From NCBI GenBank assembly GCA_033439795.1, contig JAUTDP010000001.1, positions 2,232,001-2,296,000 on the forward strand: a DNA stretch of 64,000 nucleotides, in the 5' to 3' direction. Each line of letters opens with the position of its first letter. The stretch's first letter is position 1. Under the pieces are notes generated by a model. The model had not been told where the DNA came from. It saw only the letters and a program-made list of their open reading frames with translations, and did not search any database. This document shows positions 59,639 to 64,000 of this stretch, piece after piece. Origin of the DNA: Sordaria brevicollis. Taxonomy: Eukaryota > Ascomycota > Sordariomycetes > Sordariales > Sordariaceae. The position numbers and the translations under genes are program-made.

Positions 59639-60322
59639 AAATATAATGCGAACGCTATATTCGAAATCTCTATAGTATTTAATAAAGAAGGATAACCATC
59701 GGATATTGACGTAAGAGTTAAAATTACGTAAATTTTAGATGGGATTAACGTAAACGAACTCTTCCAAATATAGGTGATAAGTATTATAACCGGAAATTTA
59801 AAATTATTTAATAAAACGTAGTCGTTCGGTAGAAAGGGAATTATTATAATAATTGAAATTATACTTATTTTACACAAAGTAAATACTAACGAAATAAACG
59901 TTGGTTAACCTAACGCTAGGTTATCTATCGTAAATAATTTAAAAGATAAAGCTAGGGAGTTACGAGTATTAATTAATATAAATAATTTTATAGTATCCGA
60001 TAAAATATTAAAATAGCGAATAATCCTATTATAAACGGGTATAGTTTTTATAACGTTATTAATTATAACCTCAGCTTTATAATAATTTTTAATAAATGCG
60101 CTACATTACTTAATTTAGGTTAATTTATATTAAGGGATCGAAGACTTGAAAGAAATTACTAAAAGATAAGCGTATCGCTATTTAGAGAAATTAGTATAAT
60201 AAATTCGAAAATTAATAATTATAAATAATCGGAATATTCGAAAGGGATTACGTATTCGGTATCGGCAGAAATAATAGTAATTTCGTATAGCGACTTTATA
60301 TTTCCATTTTCAAAATTAGCTA
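59639..60322 (+). pseudogene. RIP-broken coding relic A, unknown family
   Basis: One plus-strand frame holds protein-like sequence for 228 codons (ANAIFEISIVFNKEG, VRVKIT-ILDGINVNELFQI, ARLSIVNNLKDKARELRVL). All of its roughly 17 interruptions are TAA or TAG and none is TGA, as expected if Gln codons were hit by RIP. The minus-strand open frame here (59635-59877) is its shadow. Family not recognised; a retroelement gag or ORF1 is possible. Confidence 0.6.
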
Positions 60323-60844
60323 TATACTTTATTAAAAGTTTACATTAAATTTATATAGTACGAATAGGGAATCTAAAGGTTAATTACAATAAAAGTTCTA
60401 TAATGTAAAAACTATTTATAGAAGCGCTGAAAGCGACGTAAAAGAAGAGAAATTTCTACAATATATTGATTAGATAGCATATAATAGCTATATTAAGAGG
60501 GGTTAAAGAAGAAATTAAATATATAGTATTAATTAAAAGAGAGAAGGGGTATATATAGTTATCTTTAACGATGGAAACTAGTTTTCAAATTTAAACTCTA
60601 TATTTTACTTATTATATTAGCCCATTCTATTTTCTCTTTATACGAATATTAATACCATAAATAACCCTATAAATTTACTTTTCGAGGACTCAAATCCTAA
60701 AACTTTCTTACTTCCTCCACTACTATTATTAACGCGGTTATTAATACTATTCGATCTAATTAATTCGGCGTATTTATATTATAAAAGGTATTTCTTCTTA
60801 TTATTATATATTACTTTTACTTAACTAATAAATATATATATTTT

Positions 60845-61120
60845 GATAATATCGTTATTAAATTGGAAACTTTAATATTAGAATTAATTAAAAGCGTAAG
60901 AATCGAACGCTTTTTAGAAAGAATGAATAGGAATTAGGAAAGAAACAAACGGTTGGAAATTTTTAAAAACGATATAATAAAAATCTCTAAAATATCCGAA
61001 ACGGTATTAGAATTTATAAATACCGTAATTTCTAAATTAAAAAACCTTTTTATTAATGTTATAAAGCTTCTAAAAAATAAAGCGTAAATTAATAAATAAT
61101 GAGTCTAAATAAACGCCTCC
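60845..61120 (+). pseudogene. RIP-broken coding relic B, coiled-coil-like
   Basis: Same frame as relic A, with charged helical sequence (LETLILELIKSVRIERFLERMNRN, NDIIKISKISETVLEFINTVISKLKNLF). Only one stop in the first 70 codons. It may be the later part of the same decayed element. Confidence 0.5.
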
Positions 61121-61488
61121 TATTATTATTATAAATAAATATAAATCGGGATATAAAAAATGAAATAATTTATATAAATTTATTAGAATAAGAAAATTAA
61201 TAGGTTAAACTTTAAAATAAAAAATTATTATATCAATTAAATTAAATAGAATTGTCCTATTTACTACTACGCTGCAATTTTATACGGGAATTAAAATAGT
61301 ATAATAAAATAATTATAAATATCGTAACGATAATTATTATCGTATTCTAATAATATTAGATTAAAGTAATTACGAATATACCGTCGGATCGTATTTTTGC
61401 CGACGATTTAAAAGAGATACAAATCGGACTAAAATAAAATAACGCTTAAAGTCTTAGCGCGGTAACGAAAGGATCGAATAATAATTAT

Positions 61489-62340
61489 TTGAAGCGGAGC
61501 TTTAATATAAGAAGTGTTGAATAAATACGAGCGTTGAGCGTAGCTTCTTCTATAATACCGTAACCCCCTGCAATAATCCCTGTAAATCTTCCCGAAGTTT
61601 ACCCGCGATTTTACAACCTACAATTAGCTGGAAAAAAATTCTCGAATTGGAATTGGCTGAATTAGATACCTTATCCTTATTCGCTAAGTTCGCTTAGCGT
61701 TTAGCGCCTTGCTTAAGGCTTGGCATTTTAAAGTGGGTCCTATCAAGACAAAGTGGGTACCAAAATGATGAGTAAGCCGAGATAAGTACAATGGTACTAC
61801 TCACGTAACCGTAGCTAGCTTGCCGGCCGAGAAAAACGACTTTGAAAAAAAAAACCGACGGATAGAATTTGGAAGGAAAATTTTCGAAAATTTCACCAAG
61901 TTTTTTTTACCTTCTCGCTTACCCTATAAGTAAGATTCTTATTCCCTAGCTAAATCTATAGCGCCAATATGGCATGGGGTCCATTTCCGATTCTCCGTAG
62001 GATGAAACCGTAGGCGTTAAGCGCCCCGGATAAAAACCCCGGCTACATTTCCCGGCGCAGACTTATCCGCGCCGCTTCTTCGGCGTTCTACGATCGCGGT
62101 GCACACCTACCGCTAACGCGATTGATATCCGTCTCATCCTTTCCATTTACCGTTGCGCTAGAATATTAGACCGCTCCGCCTTCCCAATCCGCCGTCCCGT
62201 CCCCTGTTTGCCACCGCCTTCCGCCTTCCACTCCCCCGCCCGTTCGCTTACCCTATAGTTTCTAAAAAAATAAAAAAATTAAAATTTAAAGAAAAAAATT
62301 AAGAAAATTAATAAGGTAGTAATATTGAGCTCCGCTTCAA
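61489..62340. mobile_element. 852-bp inverted-repeat-bounded block that escaped RIP
   Basis: Bounded by TTGAAGCGGAGCT at 61489-61501 and its exact complement ending at 62340; similarity extends about 7 bases further in. Composition inside is close to normal, with GC-rich stretches at 61,980-62,250, in the midst of RIP-mutated DNA. No open reading frame of note. No target duplication could be fixed. Could be a non-autonomous DNA element present as a single copy. Confidence 0.55.
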
Positions 62341-62362
62341 GTAAATTTCCGCCCACCCGTAT

Positions 62363-62385
62363 AAAATTTGCCGTAGGCAAATTTT
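62363..62385. repeat. 10-bp stem hairpin
   Basis: AAAATTTGCC and GGCAAATTTT separated by GTA, inside a GC-rich stretch just outside the right end of the 852-bp block. Confidence 0.85.
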
Positions 62386-62802
62386 GCGGGGGTACGGGGG
62401 CGGCAGCCCTCGTAGTAGAATTAAATTACAAATTTCGAATATAGCGAAAAGAAAACTAGATTTTAAAAGGTAATTATACTCCGTAAATAGGGAAAATAGG
62501 AAATAATTAACGGATAATCCAAAAATAGAATACTACCTCCTATTAGTAACTATATATATATATACCCGTAACCATCCTTTATTATTTACCTTCCACTATT
62601 TAAATTATCCTATTTTTTAATTCCTTCTAAAACTAATTCTTTATTCTTTAATATATTTATTATATATTATATCCGAAATTTTACTAATAAACCTTTGAAA
62701 GGAGTTTATACTACTTTCATACTCGTTGAACCGTTATATCCAATTGATTTATATTCCGGCTAAACTAATAATAATAATAATATCAAAAATTAGCGTCTAA
62801 TA

Positions 62803-63640
62803 AAAGACGAAAACGACCCGAAAAAACCAAAAACCCCCATCTAAAGTATACAAAAGAGCATTTAATATATTATTATTTATATAGAATTATATAAATTATT
62901 TAATAATATTTATCCTATTAATAAACCCTACCCGAACTTCTCGGTTACAATTTCAATATATTACAACGTTAACCTCTACGTATCTAACGTAGTATATAAA
63001 ATACGCTACAAATATAAAATTATAAGGAAGCAATCCCTTATACCCTATCCTATTTTAGAATATCTTTAATTATATTATATATACCCTACGGCTATAATAA
63101 ATTTATTAAAAACGCTCCCGGATTTAAATAATATAATTAATTCGATTATAATTTTAAATTCTAATAAAGCCAATTCGGATTCCTTTACGTTCAACTTCTC
63201 TACGCCTAATTTTTTAGGACTTAATTTTTCGGCTCCGGTTAATTTTATATTACCTTTAATCTAATCTTCGTCCCTTCTTTCCTTTATTAATTTATTTAAC
63301 TCCTCGCCTAAACCGGTACTTACGCCTATCCACTTTACCTCTTTAAACTTTTTTTCTCTTCTTAAAGAGAATTTAAATAATATTAAAGGGCTGAAAAGTC
63401 TTAAAGTCCCAAATAAAATTTTTCGTAAACGGAAAAGGGATATATTCGAAAAGAATACCTTCGATAAAGTAATAATAGTATATTAGAAGGTTCGGAGGTT
63501 TAAAAGATTAATAAAGGGAGTTTAGAAAGAGTAAGAGAAAGAAGGTGTAGAATAATACTTTAGAAAATTATTTCTCTACTTTTATAATAAATTATATATA
63601 GCTAGCTAAAGGTTAACGATAAAAACTACTAGAAAATTTA
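62803..63640 (+). pseudogene. RIP-broken coding relic C, unknown family
   Basis: About 280 codons in one unbroken frame with about nine stops, all TAA/TAG. Protein-like blocks include PYPNFSVTISIYYNVNLYV, DSFTFNFSTPNFLGLNFSAP, a basic segment FRKRKRDIFEKNTFDKVI and a lysine/glutamate-rich end. Lightly mutated compared with the transposons to its left. I do not recognise the family. Confidence 0.6.
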
Positions 63641-63846
63641 TATTATATTAAGATAATTAAATATTATACTTATATATATATAAATTTATAACTTATTTAT
63701 TAATGAAAAATATTTTCGTTTTATTTTTTACTTTTACTTTATAATATAAAAAAAATTATATAATATATAAACATATATCGTCTGAACTACCTACATTAAT
63801 TAAGCGGTTGAAGAATTCCAACTTTAAATTCTGGCTCAACCAGCAC

Positions 63847-63859
63847 TAGGGTTAGGGTT
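63847..63859 (+). repeat. Short interstitial telomere-like motif
   Basis: TAGGGTTAGGGTT, two units of the Neurospora telomere repeat TTAGGG, immediately followed by CTAACC in the opposite sense. Confidence 0.6.
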
Positions 63860-64000
63860 CTAACCGCCATATCGAGAAACAAAGCTTCCCACAATCACTA
63901 TTAGCTACATTTTCGCATCTCTTAAAGGATTAATTAAATAAAGAAATGTAAGAAAAGAACGAGCAAACGCCATTTCTTAATTTAGAATGGGAACTTATCC
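63860..64000. other. End of window
   Basis: Composition begins to return to normal here. No gene recognised. Confidence 0.3.

Noticed and set aside
59635..59877. 80-codon minus-strand open frame
   Set aside because: Shadow of relic A on the plus strand; RIP removes stops on the antisense side of such frames.
26000..64000. CRISPR-like arrays or bacterial-type systems
   Set aside because: No regularly spaced repeats with unique spacers; the DNA is fungal and RIP-mutated.

Overview
This is fungal nuclear DNA, almost certainly from Neurospora or a very close Sordariales relative. The genes are split by short GT-AG introns (58-203 nt, one of 492 nt) with CTAAC-type branch sites. The left 26 kb has ordinary balanced base composition. 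Most of the right 38 kb is extremely AT-rich transposon debris in which C has become T and G has become A on both strands, which is the signature of repeat-induced point mutation (RIP). Conserved Gln and Trp codons are now stops and catalytic Asp and Cys codons read Asn and Tyr.

Left arm, 1-25,974: six housekeeping genes. In order they are MAF1 (RNA polymerase III repressor, +), CCZ1 (Mon1-Ccz1 Rab7 exchange factor subunit, +), a seven-exon Ptc2/3-type PP2C phosphatase (-), an Axl2-type cadherin-like plasma-membrane protein (-), an EFM6-type protein lysine methyltransferase (+) and a secreted double-psi beta-barrel cell-wall protein (+). They are separated by 1-3.5 kb spacers in which I see no further genes. 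I found no tRNA, 5S rRNA or CRISPR array.

Right arm, 25,975-64,000: a RIP-mutated transposon landscape. It holds a 3.3 kb pogo/Fot1-like DNA transposon with 95-bp terminal inverted repeats, and a 110-bp MITE nested inside it. A 5.7 kb Ty1/copia element follows, inserted at the edge of a second copy of that MITE. This second MITE copy is itself split by a fold-back element. A second copia copy of the same family has a perfect CCAGA target duplication. A 6.9 kb chromodomain-type Ty3/gypsy element has a perfect AAGCG duplication and all domains readable in order. The last 9 kb holds unclassified RIP-mutated coding relics, a 40-bp perfect palindrome, an 852-bp inverted-repeat-bounded block that escaped RIP, and a two-unit telomere-like motif.

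Between the two copia copies is a GC-normal island of about 4.3 kb carrying an intact thiamine gene: NMT1/THI5-type HMP-phosphate synthase, four coding exons, 340 aa. Its 5' leader intron holds a TPP riboswitch. Its leader logic can be read directly: a TATA box, two alternative 5' splice sites 60 nt apart, an upstream ATG lying only between them, an anti-aptamer segment next to the proximal site, and one shared 3' splice site. Joining from the proximal site makes the upstream frame run past the true start codon. This matches the mechanism known for Neurospora crassa NMT1 and is the most informative regulatory system in the window.
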